Part shown: positions 53,753-60,994 of the stretch, piece by piece
How positions within the stretch are numbered: the stretch's first letter is position 1
How the letters are laid out: every line of letters starts with the position of its first letter
From: Mariniphaga sediminis
GTDB lineage: Bacteria > Bacteroidota > Bacteroidia > Bacteroidales > Prolixibacteraceae
NCBI RefSeq assembly: GCF_003573545.1
Contig: NZ_QWET01000002.1
Coordinates: 372,001 to 436,000 of the forward strand
Reading direction: 5' to 3'
Length of the DNA stretch: 64,000 nt
Position numbers and translations under genes: made by a program
Notes under the pieces: model-generated
What the model was told of the DNA's origin: nothing
The model's input: the letters and a program-made list of their open reading frames with translations, nothing else
Databases searched by the model: none

Positions 53753-54985
53753 ATGAGTACCAAAGCTACAGCCGCTGCCGTAAATAAGCAGTCGTACACT
53801 TTCCCCCTGATCATCGTAGGAATTATGTTTTTTGCCATTGGGTTTGCCCTGGGCATTAACAGTTATCTGGTACCTTTACTAAACAAAGCCCTTCAAATTT
53901 CATCGGGGCAATCCTACCTGGTTATTGCGGCTACCTTCTCCGCATTTCTTATTTTCAGCTACCCGGCTTCAATGGTTATTAAGCGGATTGGTTACAAAAA
54001 TACTATGGCGCTTTCATTCCTGATGTTTGCGCTGGGTTTTTACCTCTTTATTCCATCTGCAGAATTGGAGAGTTTACCATTGTTCCTTTTGGCCTCTTTT
54101 ATCAGCGGAATGGGGAATGCTTTCTTACAGGCATCCGTAAATCCTTACATAACCATTTTGGGTCCCATGGAAAGTGCGGCCAAGCGAATGAGTATCATGG
54201 GAATAGCCAACAAACTGGCATGGCCTATCTCACCTGTATTTCTGGCTTTGGTAATCAATAAGAGTGTTGACGACGTTAGACTTACCGACATCAACCTTCC
54301 TTTTTATATTATTATCGGGATATTTATTTTACTTGGAGTGCTTGCCTACTTCTCAGGTCTGCCAGAAGTAAAAGCTGCTGGCGAAGACTCTGACAATGTG
54401 GAAGATGCTCCTTATGCAGCCAATAAAACATCTATTTTCCAATTTCCACACCTCATTTTGGGTAGTATTACCCTTTTCCTATACGTAGGTGCTGAGACTA
54501 TTTCGCTTGGAACTCTCGTAGATTATGCAGTAAGCCTCAATCTTCCCAATGCAGACCTTTACGCCTGGATTGCGCCGATTGGGATGACCTTAGGATATAT
54601 TTGCGGCGTTATCTTAATTCCCAAATACTTAAGCCAGTCAAAAGCATTACTCATTAGTGCCCTTGTAGCCCTGGCGGGTTCATTGCTGGTGGTATTCACT
54701 CCGGCAGTAATCTCTATTTGGTTTGTTTTCCTTATGGCACTGGGTTGTTCATTAATGTGGCCGGCTCTGTGGCCTCTCGCCATGGCCGACTTAGGTAAAT
54801 TTACCAAAGCAGGTTCTTCGCTGCTTGTTACAGCAATTGTTGGTGGTGCCGTAATCCCCACGATTTATGGCTTTCTTAAAGATGCTATTGGGGCGCAAAA
54901 TGCTTACTGGGTTGCTGTTCCCTGCTTCCTGTTTATTCTTTACTATGCACTAAGCGGACACAAAATCAGAACATCAAAAGTATAA
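53753..54985 (+). CDS. MFS sugar transporter (FucP/GluP type)
   Basis: 410 residues from ATG 53753, twelve predicted transmembrane helices. The first helix FFAIGFALGINSYLVPLLNKAL and FSYPASMVIKRIGYKN resemble the L-fucose/glucose-galactose symporter group. It moves a sugar or an amino sugar with protons or sodium into the cytoplasm. The following nucleotidyltransferase starts 14 bases after its stop and the kinase 12 bases later, so the three form one operon and point to an N-acetylhexosamine or similar sugar as substrate. Confidence 0.88.
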   Translation: MSTKATAAAVNKQSYTFPLIIVGIMFFAIGFALGINSYLVPLLNKALQISSGQSYLVIAATFSAFLIFSYPASMVIKRIGYKNTMALSFLMFALGFYLFIPSAELESLPLFLLASFISGMGNAFLQASVNPYITILGPMESAAKRMSIMGIANKLAWPISPVFLALVINKSVDDVRLTDINLPFYIIIGIFILLGVLAYFSGLPEVKAAGEDSDNVEDAPYAANKTSIFQFPHLILGSITLFLYVGAETISLGTLVDYAVSLNLPNADLYAWIAPIGMTLGYICGVILIPKYLSQSKALLISALVALAGSLLVVFTPAVISIWFVFLMALGCSLMWPALWPLAMADLGKFTKAGSSLLVTAIVGGAVIPTIYGFLKDAIGAQNAYWVAVPCFLFILYYALSGHKIRTSKV

Positions 54986-54999
54986 TTATAAAATATTTT

Positions 55000-55899
55000 A
55001 TGAAACCAACATTACTCATACTTGCAGCAGGAATGGGCAGCCGTTACGGAGGCCTCAAACAAGTGGAACCGGTAGGCCCTAACGGAGAAGCAATTATCGA
55101 TTATTCCATCTACGATGCCATCAGGGCCGGATTTGGGAAGGTCGTTTTTGTTATTCGTGAAAGTTTTGCAGATGCTTTCCGGGAAAAATTTGGTCCGAAG
55201 CTGGAAGGGAAAATTGAGGTAGACTATGTGTATCAGGAACTGGATAACCTCCCGAAAGAGTTCAGCCTTCCGGAAGGACGCGAAAAACCGTGGGGAACCG
55301 CCCACGCAATTCTTGTAACGAAAGATTTAATAAATGAACCTTTTTGTGCATTAAATGCGGACGACTTTTACGGGTTTAATGCTTACAAAGTAATGGCAGA
55401 ATATCTAAGTCAGTCTTCTGATGCGACTGAATACTCCATGGTTGGGTATAAACTTCACAACACCTTATCTGACTATGGTTCAGTGTCCCGCGGTGTTTGT
55501 GATGTTGACGAAAACAACCTGCTGCAGAAAATAGTGGAAACCACAAAAATCCTGAAAAGGGAAGACAAAATTATTTCTGTTGAGCCCGACGGCACAGAAA
55601 AACAACTGACAGGAAACGAAAGTGTATCGATGAATATTTGGGGATTCAAACCTTCAATATTCAACTCTTTGGAAGAAAAGTTTTCGGCCTTTCTGAAGAA
55701 TCATATCAATGAACCCAAATCGGAAATATTCATTCCATCGGTCGTTTTCGATATGATACAGGAGGAGAAAGCCTCTGTGAAGGTATTAGAGGCTGATTCT
55801 CCGTGGTTTGGCGTCACTTACAAAGAAGACAAGCCGCGAGTGGTTGCCAAAATAAATCAACTGATTGATGCGGGAGAATATCCTGAAAAACTATTTTAA
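55000..55899 (+). CDS. Sugar-1-phosphate nucleotidyltransferase
   Basis: 299 residues. The N-terminal NTP-transferase motif is LLILAAGMGSRYGGLKQVEPVG, with EAIIDYSIYDA, ALNADDFYGF (metal-binding Asp) and WGTAHAILV. It joins a sugar-1-phosphate with an NTP to the nucleotide sugar in the cytoplasm. It lies between a sugar transporter and a NahK-like anomeric kinase, which would make the sugar-1-phosphate. Which NTP and sugar are used cannot be told. MurU of the AmgK/MurU recycling route is a functional analogue. Confidence 0.85.
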   Translation: MKPTLLILAAGMGSRYGGLKQVEPVGPNGEAIIDYSIYDAIRAGFGKVVFVIRESFADAFREKFGPKLEGKIEVDYVYQELDNLPKEFSLPEGREKPWGTAHAILVTKDLINEPFCALNADDFYGFNAYKVMAEYLSQSSDATEYSMVGYKLHNTLSDYGSVSRGVCDVDENNLLQKIVETTKILKREDKIISVEPDGTEKQLTGNESVSMNIWGFKPSIFNSLEEKFSAFLKNHINEPKSEIFIPSVVFDMIQEEKASVKVLEADSPWFGVTYKEDKPRVVAKINQLIDAGEYPEKLF

Positions 55900-55911
55900 A
55901 AACTTGTTATT

Positions 55912-57000
55912 ATGCATTTCGACTTGCTAAAAATAGCCGATCAATTTCAACTGGAAGGAACAGTAAAGGAAGTAGTTCCCCTTGGCGAAGGATTTATTAA
56001 TGACACATTCGTTATAAAAACAGAAGAGGGTTCGCCTCAATATATCCTTCAGCGAAAAAACAAAAGGGTCTTTTCTCCTATTCCGGCCATGATGGAGAAT
56101 ATTCAAAAGGTATGTGATCACATCAAGGCAAAAGTGGAAAAAGCAGGCGGTGATCCCATGCGGGAAGCAATGACTGTTATCCCTGCCAACGACGGGAAAC
56201 TATATTTCCTTGATGAGCAGGACGAGTACTGGGCTGTGTGCCTTTTCATCGAAGATACCATTGCCTATGAAGCCGCCGAAACACCGGAGTTGGCTTACTC
56301 AGGTGGTAAGGGAGTCGGAAAATTTCAGTCGCTTGTATCCGACTTAAAAGAACCGCTGACCGATATCCTGCCCGGATTCCACAATATTCGTATCCGCTAC
56401 GAACAATGGGACAAGGTGTTGAGCGAAGATCCCAAAGGAAGGAAAGCCCAGGTGGCTGAAGAAATTGGGTGGATTGAAAGTCGCCGCGAAGAAATGATGA
56501 ACTTTTGGAAACTGGTGGAAAACGGAACAATCCCTACGCGCGTAAGCCACAACGATACAAAAATCAACAACATCCTGTTCGATAAAAACGGGGAAGTGCT
56601 TTGTGCTATCGATTTGGACACCGTGCTGAACAGTACCGTACTAAACGATTTTGGAGATGCCATCCGTTACTATACCAATACCGGAAAAGAAGATGATACC
56701 AACCTCGATAATGTATCGATGAACATGGAAATCTTCGAAGCCTTTGCCAAAGGGTACCTGGAAGGGGCTGGTTCGTTCCTGACGGAAAAGGAAATTGAAT
56801 ACCTTCCTTTTTCTGCAAAATACATTACGTACGAGCAGGTACTCCGGTTTTTGATGGATTACATTGACGGTGACAACTATTACAAAACCAAATCGGAAGA
56901 TCACAACCTGGTACGCACCAGGGCGCAGTATAAACTACTGACCAGTATTGAAGAACAATACGACGCCATGAAAGAGGTGATAAAAAAACTGGTCTCCTGA
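55912..57000 (+). CDS. Phosphotransferase similar to N-acetylhexosamine 1-kinase (NahK)
   Basis: 362 residues, close to NahK of bifidobacteria (359). The aminoglycoside-kinase fold is seen: N-terminal GFINDTFVIKTEEG with the ILQRKNKRVF lysine region, the catalytic Brenner motif VSHNDTKINNILFDKNGE, then AIDLDTVLNSTVLNDFGD with the metal-binding Asp. It probably phosphorylates the anomeric OH of GlcNAc, GalNAc or a related sugar. It is last in the operon, 12 bases after the nucleotidyltransferase, and it converges with murI. Confidence 0.83.
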   Translation: MHFDLLKIADQFQLEGTVKEVVPLGEGFINDTFVIKTEEGSPQYILQRKNKRVFSPIPAMMENIQKVCDHIKAKVEKAGGDPMREAMTVIPANDGKLYFLDEQDEYWAVCLFIEDTIAYEAAETPELAYSGGKGVGKFQSLVSDLKEPLTDILPGFHNIRIRYEQWDKVLSEDPKGRKAQVAEEIGWIESRREEMMNFWKLVENGTIPTRVSHNDTKINNILFDKNGEVLCAIDLDTVLNSTVLNDFGDAIRYYTNTGKEDDTNLDNVSMNMEIFEAFAKGYLEGAGSFLTEKEIEYLPFSAKYITYEQVLRFLMDYIDGDNYYKTKSEDHNLVRTRAQYKLLTSIEEQYDAMKEVIKKLVS

Positions 57001-57036
57001 TTTTTTATCAAAACAAATCCTATCGAAGGGAGGAAA

Positions 57037-57864
57037 TTAAAGATGGACTGTTTTGGCATCCACGTTTTGGTTTAAAAACAAAGCAGCCATTTCATTGAAG
57101 GTCTCTGATGATTCCGTTGTCTGGAAATCAACATTTCCTCCTTTCGATAATTTTTTTTCCATTTCGGGATGCCGGTTAAGGTAATCACCCAGCTTTTCAG
57201 CTATTATCCCACCCTGCTCGAGTATTTGCACATCTGGAGGAACAAACTTCCTTATTTGACTAAGCAGTAACGGATAATGAGTACATCCTAAAATCAAAGT
57301 GTCCAAATCTTTGTCTTTTTGAAAAATATTCCGGATGTTTTTCTCAACAAAATAGGCAGCTCCCTCTGAGTCTATTTCATTGTTTTCAACCAGAGGCACC
57401 CAAAGCGGACAGGCCTCCTGAACTGTTGATTTGACCTTCCCTCCAGACCACTTTGCCAGTTCTATGGGATACGATTCTGAAATAACGGTACCCGTTGTAC
57501 CCAGTACACCAACATGCCCGTTTCGCGTAATTTCTGACACCTTCTCTACACTGGGGCGAATCACACCCAATACACGCCGGTCGGGAGCCAACCCCGGCAA
57601 ATCGAGTTGCTGAATATTCCGCAAAGCTTTTGCGGATGCTGTATTACAGGCAATAATTACAAGCGGACAGTTTTGCCTAAAAAGATATTGGACAGCCTGA
57701 AGGGTATATTCATACACCACCCTGAATGACCTTGACCCATAGGGAGTCCGGGCATTATCACCCAAATACAAAAAATCGTACTGAGGAAGTTTTTTTTTCA
57801 ATTGTTTTAAAACGGTCAGTCCACCGTAACCCGAATCGAAAACGCCAATTGGGAAGTACTGCAT
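57037..57864 (-). CDS. murI: Glutamate racemase MurI
   Basis: 275 residues. IGVFDSGYGGLTVLKQLKKKL holds the N-terminal Asp-Ser; the two catalytic cysteines are in VIIACNTASAKAL and ILGCTHYPLL. It makes D-glutamate for peptidoglycan in the cytoplasm. In Bacteroidota murI usually follows the bamA-ompH-ompH genes; here a glycogen synthase gene stands between. It lies 17 bases after that gene on the same strand. ATG start at 57864. Confidence 0.96.
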   Translation of the reverse strand: MQYFPIGVFDSGYGGLTVLKQLKKKLPQYDFLYLGDNARTPYGSRSFRVVYEYTLQAVQYLFRQNCPLVIIACNTASAKALRNIQQLDLPGLAPDRRVLGVIRPSVEKVSEITRNGHVGVLGTTGTVISESYPIELAKWSGGKVKSTVQEACPLWVPLVENNEIDSEGAAYFVEKNIRNIFQKDKDLDTLILGCTHYPLLLSQIRKFVPPDVQILEQGGIIAEKLGDYLNRHPEMEKKLSKGGNVDFQTTESSETFNEMAALFLNQNVDAKTVHL

Positions 57865-57881
57865 AAAATCAAATTTGAGAA

Positions 57882-59720
57882 TTATCTTTTAAGGACCAGT
57901 TCGTAAGCGTCATCATAGAATCTTCCCAGGTTCGACCAATCGAAATGAAGTGAAGCCTCTTCACTACGATACCTGAGGGCAATTCTCTCCCGGCGCGTCA
58001 TTTGTACAAATTGCATCATAATATCAGCCAATTCATCCGCGGTCAGATTAAAATCTCTGCTCTTACGATCAAGGATGTACATCCCCAGCTTTTCGCCGTC
58101 CAGAATATTTCGTGATACATAATCGCCAAATCCCGCCAGATTACTGGTTATGGAAGGTAACCCACTTGCAAGACACTCCAGCGGAGTGTAACCCCAGGGC
58201 TCGTACATACTGGGAAAAATACCGAGATGGCATCCCCGCACAAACTGGTTATAATCCATTTTGAACAAAGGATTGGAGGTAGAAATAAAATCAGGATGAT
58301 ACACCACCTTTACCCTGTCGTGTCTGTTGTTTACCAGGTTGGCAGTGCGGAGAAAATTCAGTACTTCATCCTTGGTATCATCAACTATCGTGTGGGTAAC
58401 AATCTTTGGCAACTGGTTTGTTCTCCAGCTTTGTACATTTCTCCGGAGTTTCAATCGCAGATAGTCGTCTACCATTTCAGACAGGTCCGGAAACTCATAT
58501 TGCCCGTTCTGCGAAGTAATTTTTGTGTATAACCTGCGACCTACCTGCTCTTTAATCTCTTCACAAACACGACTGATATCTTCAATCAGCGCCTTGGAAT
58601 GCAATACATCGGGGTTGAATGTATAAAAAGGCCGGCGCGTAATAAAAAACGCTACCACCGTCATTTTAGAGTTCGATTGCTGCATTCTCCAGTTAAGACG
58701 GGCCAGCGCCTCCAGGGTTAAATCGTACCCTTTATTATGGTATTCGTAGCGACCAGAAGTAAAAAAATACAAGGTATTATCCAAATCGAAAGAATAGCTT
58801 TGAAAGAAATGGCCCCGCACAAAATCGTGTATTTTTTCCTTGAACTGAAGGTGCTGATTCTGGACATAATGAAGCGCTTCAAATCGCTGGATATTAAGCC
58901 CGTTTGGCAATATCAAATCAGGGGTTCGCCCCAGCAGGTGGGTACATTCCCTTCCAGTGAGTTCGCTCACTGTAGTAAAAACATGGGCACCGTGTGCCGA
59001 AGCACGTTCAATCTCTACAATGGGACGTACGTTAAAATTATTGGCTTCGGTTTCCCAGTTATAAAATGGCAGATGGTCGTAAAACCGGTTGTCATTCATG
59101 GCAAGGTAACGTCCTAAAAGAGTGGCATGGGTGGTAAAAACAATCTTTATATCAAGGTTTTCCTTCCTCAATCCAGGAATAGGTAGTCCGGCCATCCATT
59201 CATGAAAATGGGCAACTACGCGGCTGCTACAAAATCCGGAAGAACACAGGTAACGCAAAAATTCTTTCACCTGAAACCCGAATGCTGCCACTTTATCCAT
59301 CAATTCATCCTGCCCGGGAAGCGAAATGTGGTAATCCTGCCAAACAAAATGTTTTATTTCGTCCAGTTTGTCAAACACAGAATATGGATTAAACAGGACA
59401 ACATGAGGTCGCCCCGAAACAATCCACTGCCCGTAATGCACATCGAAACCCCGCTCCTGCATCTTCAAAACTGCTTTTCCAACAGGTGTAGAATAGTCTG
59501 TGGCAGGATCGAAGTGCGCCGAAGCCTGATCTTCAAAATAGGGACCAATGAGAAAATAATTTTCATCACCCCATTTTTCGATAACCGACGGCACTTTGGA
59601 ACGGATCACCGTATAAATACCTCCTACCTGGTTACACACTTCCCATGCAATTTCAAACAAAATGGTATTGGATGGAATTTCTATTTTGCCTGCTTTTTCT
59701 CTTTCTACTGGTGAATTCAT
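57882..59720 (-). CDS. GT3-like glycogen synthase
   Basis: 612 residues. The N-terminus LFEIAWEVCNQVGGIYTVIRSK matches the glycogen synthases of GT family 3 (eukaryotic/Bacteroidota type) rather than the bacterial GlgA. Later pieces are HFHEWMAGLPIPG, FTTHATLLGRYLA, HVFTTVSELTGREC, LPNGLNIQRFE and, in the C-terminal Rossmann domain, GIFPSMYEPWGYTPLECLASGLPSI with the catalytic Glu. It probably extends glycogen with UDP-glucose in the cytoplasm. It starts well downstream of the ompH terminator and leads into murI. Confidence 0.9.
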   Translation of the reverse strand: MNSPVEREKAGKIEIPSNTILFEIAWEVCNQVGGIYTVIRSKVPSVIEKWGDENYFLIGPYFEDQASAHFDPATDYSTPVGKAVLKMQERGFDVHYGQWIVSGRPHVVLFNPYSVFDKLDEIKHFVWQDYHISLPGQDELMDKVAAFGFQVKEFLRYLCSSGFCSSRVVAHFHEWMAGLPIPGLRKENLDIKIVFTTHATLLGRYLAMNDNRFYDHLPFYNWETEANNFNVRPIVEIERASAHGAHVFTTVSELTGRECTHLLGRTPDLILPNGLNIQRFEALHYVQNQHLQFKEKIHDFVRGHFFQSYSFDLDNTLYFFTSGRYEYHNKGYDLTLEALARLNWRMQQSNSKMTVVAFFITRRPFYTFNPDVLHSKALIEDISRVCEEIKEQVGRRLYTKITSQNGQYEFPDLSEMVDDYLRLKLRRNVQSWRTNQLPKIVTHTIVDDTKDEVLNFLRTANLVNNRHDRVKVVYHPDFISTSNPLFKMDYNQFVRGCHLGIFPSMYEPWGYTPLECLASGLPSITSNLAGFGDYVSRNILDGEKLGMYILDRKSRDFNLTADELADIMMQFVQMTRRERIALRYRSEEASLHFDWSNLGRFYDDAYELVLKR

Positions 59721-59801
59721 AAACTTCTGTATGTATAAAAATCACATCTTTAAATATAAACCGAATTCCACTTCTATCCAATAAAAATGGTTTTAAAGCA
59801 T

Positions 59802-59832
59802 AAAAAAAGCCATCTGCCTGGTGACAGATGGC
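59802..59832 (-). terminator. Terminator of the bamA-ompH operon
   Basis: Arms GCCATCTG / CAGATGGC (8 bp, loop CCTGGTGA); on the minus strand seven T's follow. It lies just past the end of the second ompH gene at 59857 and before the glycogen synthase start. Confidence 0.9.
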
Positions 59833-59856
59833 CAATATATAGATACAATTCTTTCC

Positions 59857-60372
59857 TTATTGAATACCCAATTTCTGCTTTACCAACGGAAGAAGGTCGA
59901 CACTTTGATTCGATTTGTATAAAACAACTCTTGACCCTACGTCGAATACATAAAGTAATCCCTGTTCCTGGGCCACTTCTTCAATAGCTTTTTCAGCCTT
60001 ATCAAAAACAGGCTGCAGCAATTCGGCTTGTTTTTGTTGAAGTTGTTGGTTAGCGGTTACCTGGTAGTTTTGAACACGCTGCTGAATTTCCTGAAGTTCC
60101 GTAATTTTGGCATTCCTTCTTACCTCAGAGGCATCTTCACCTAATTGTTCCAGTTCAGCGAGTTTTTGCTGATAATTCTGTTGCATTTCTCCAAGCACAT
60201 CCTCCAGTTCTGTCTGAAAATTATTGAAGTCAGTTTCGGCAGTGGCTCTTTCCGGCATAAGCTGTACTAACGCCTGTAAATCTATATGCCCAAACTTCAG
60301 GTTTTGCGCAGTGGCCGAAATGGTAGCGGTTGCAAAAATAAGCAACACAAACAATTTCATTAAATTTCTCAT
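59857..60372 (-). CDS. OmpH/Skp-family periplasmic chaperone, copy 2
   Basis: 171 residues from ATG 60372. Signal peptide (about 1-22, ATISATAQ), then KFGHIDLQALVQLMPE at the start of the Skp domain, a long coiled-coil hairpin (about 45-130) and the C-terminal GLLYVFDVGS strand. Skp-like proteins hold unfolded outer-membrane proteins in the periplasm and pass them to BamA. It is the second of two ompH paralogs, 44 bases after the first and ending at a strong terminator. In this lineage the two copies may have different clients. Confidence 0.9.
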   Translation of the reverse strand: MRNLMKLFVLLIFATATISATAQNLKFGHIDLQALVQLMPERATAETDFNNFQTELEDVLGEMQQNYQQKLAELEQLGEDASEVRRNAKITELQEIQQRVQNYQVTANQQLQQKQAELLQPVFDKAEKAIEEVAQEQGLLYVFDVGSRVVLYKSNQSVDLLPLVKQKLGIQ

Positions 60373-60416
60373 AATCAACGTAGTATTAAATTTTTGGTCA
60401 CAAAGATAATTATTAA

Positions 60417-60929
60417 TTATTTATATCCGAGTTTTTGAAGTACCTGATCACTCAAATCATACCGTGGATTGGTATAAAACAAGGTTGTATTGCCCGATTT
60501 GTCAAAAATAACGGCATAACTTCCTTCATTGGCAATCTCCTGAACCGCACCGAAAATATCATCCTGGATGGGTTTAACCAATCCCTGGCGTTTTTGAAAC
60601 AAATCGCCTTCAGGCCCAAAATATTTACGTTGCAACTGTTTGTAGTCCTTTTCTTTCGAGATAATTACATCTTCACGTTTGCGCTTCATATCTTCAGACA
60701 AAAGCACACTTTCAGCCTGAAAATCCTGGTACATTTGTTCAATCTCAGCGTGCATCGTCTCCAGTTCTTTCTGGTACTGTGCCGAAAGCTGATTCAACTG
60801 CTCCTGTGCTGCCCTGAAAGCAGGAATATTTTCCAAAATATAACCGGAGTCGACAAAGCCATATTTCTGGGCAAAAGTAATCCCGCTAACGGCAATTACT
60901 GCTACAATAGTCAATATTAATTTCTTCAT
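60417..60929 (-). CDS. OmpH/Skp-family periplasmic chaperone, copy 1
   Basis: 170 residues. Signal peptide (about 1-20, ending GITFAQ), then KYGFVDSGYILENIPAFRAAQ and a long alpha-helical hairpin with many charged residues (for example LSEDMKRKREDVIISKEKDY). The C-terminal strand is YAVIFDKSGNTTLFYTNP. It is located 65 bases after bamA and probably co-transcribed. It differs from copy 2 by a longer C-terminal strand segment and a shorter coiled coil. Skp/OmpH function in outer-membrane protein delivery is well established for the family. Confidence 0.9.
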   Translation of the reverse strand: MKKLILTIVAVIAVSGITFAQKYGFVDSGYILENIPAFRAAQEQLNQLSAQYQKELETMHAEIEQMYQDFQAESVLLSEDMKRKREDVIISKEKDYKQLQRKYFGPEGDLFQKRQGLVKPIQDDIFGAVQEIANEGSYAVIFDKSGNTTLFYTNPRYDLSDQVLQKLGYK

Positions 60930-60994
60930 GGCTAACTAATTTTTCGTTATAACTAAGATGCACAATATCATATTTTATGCCAAATATGTAACTA

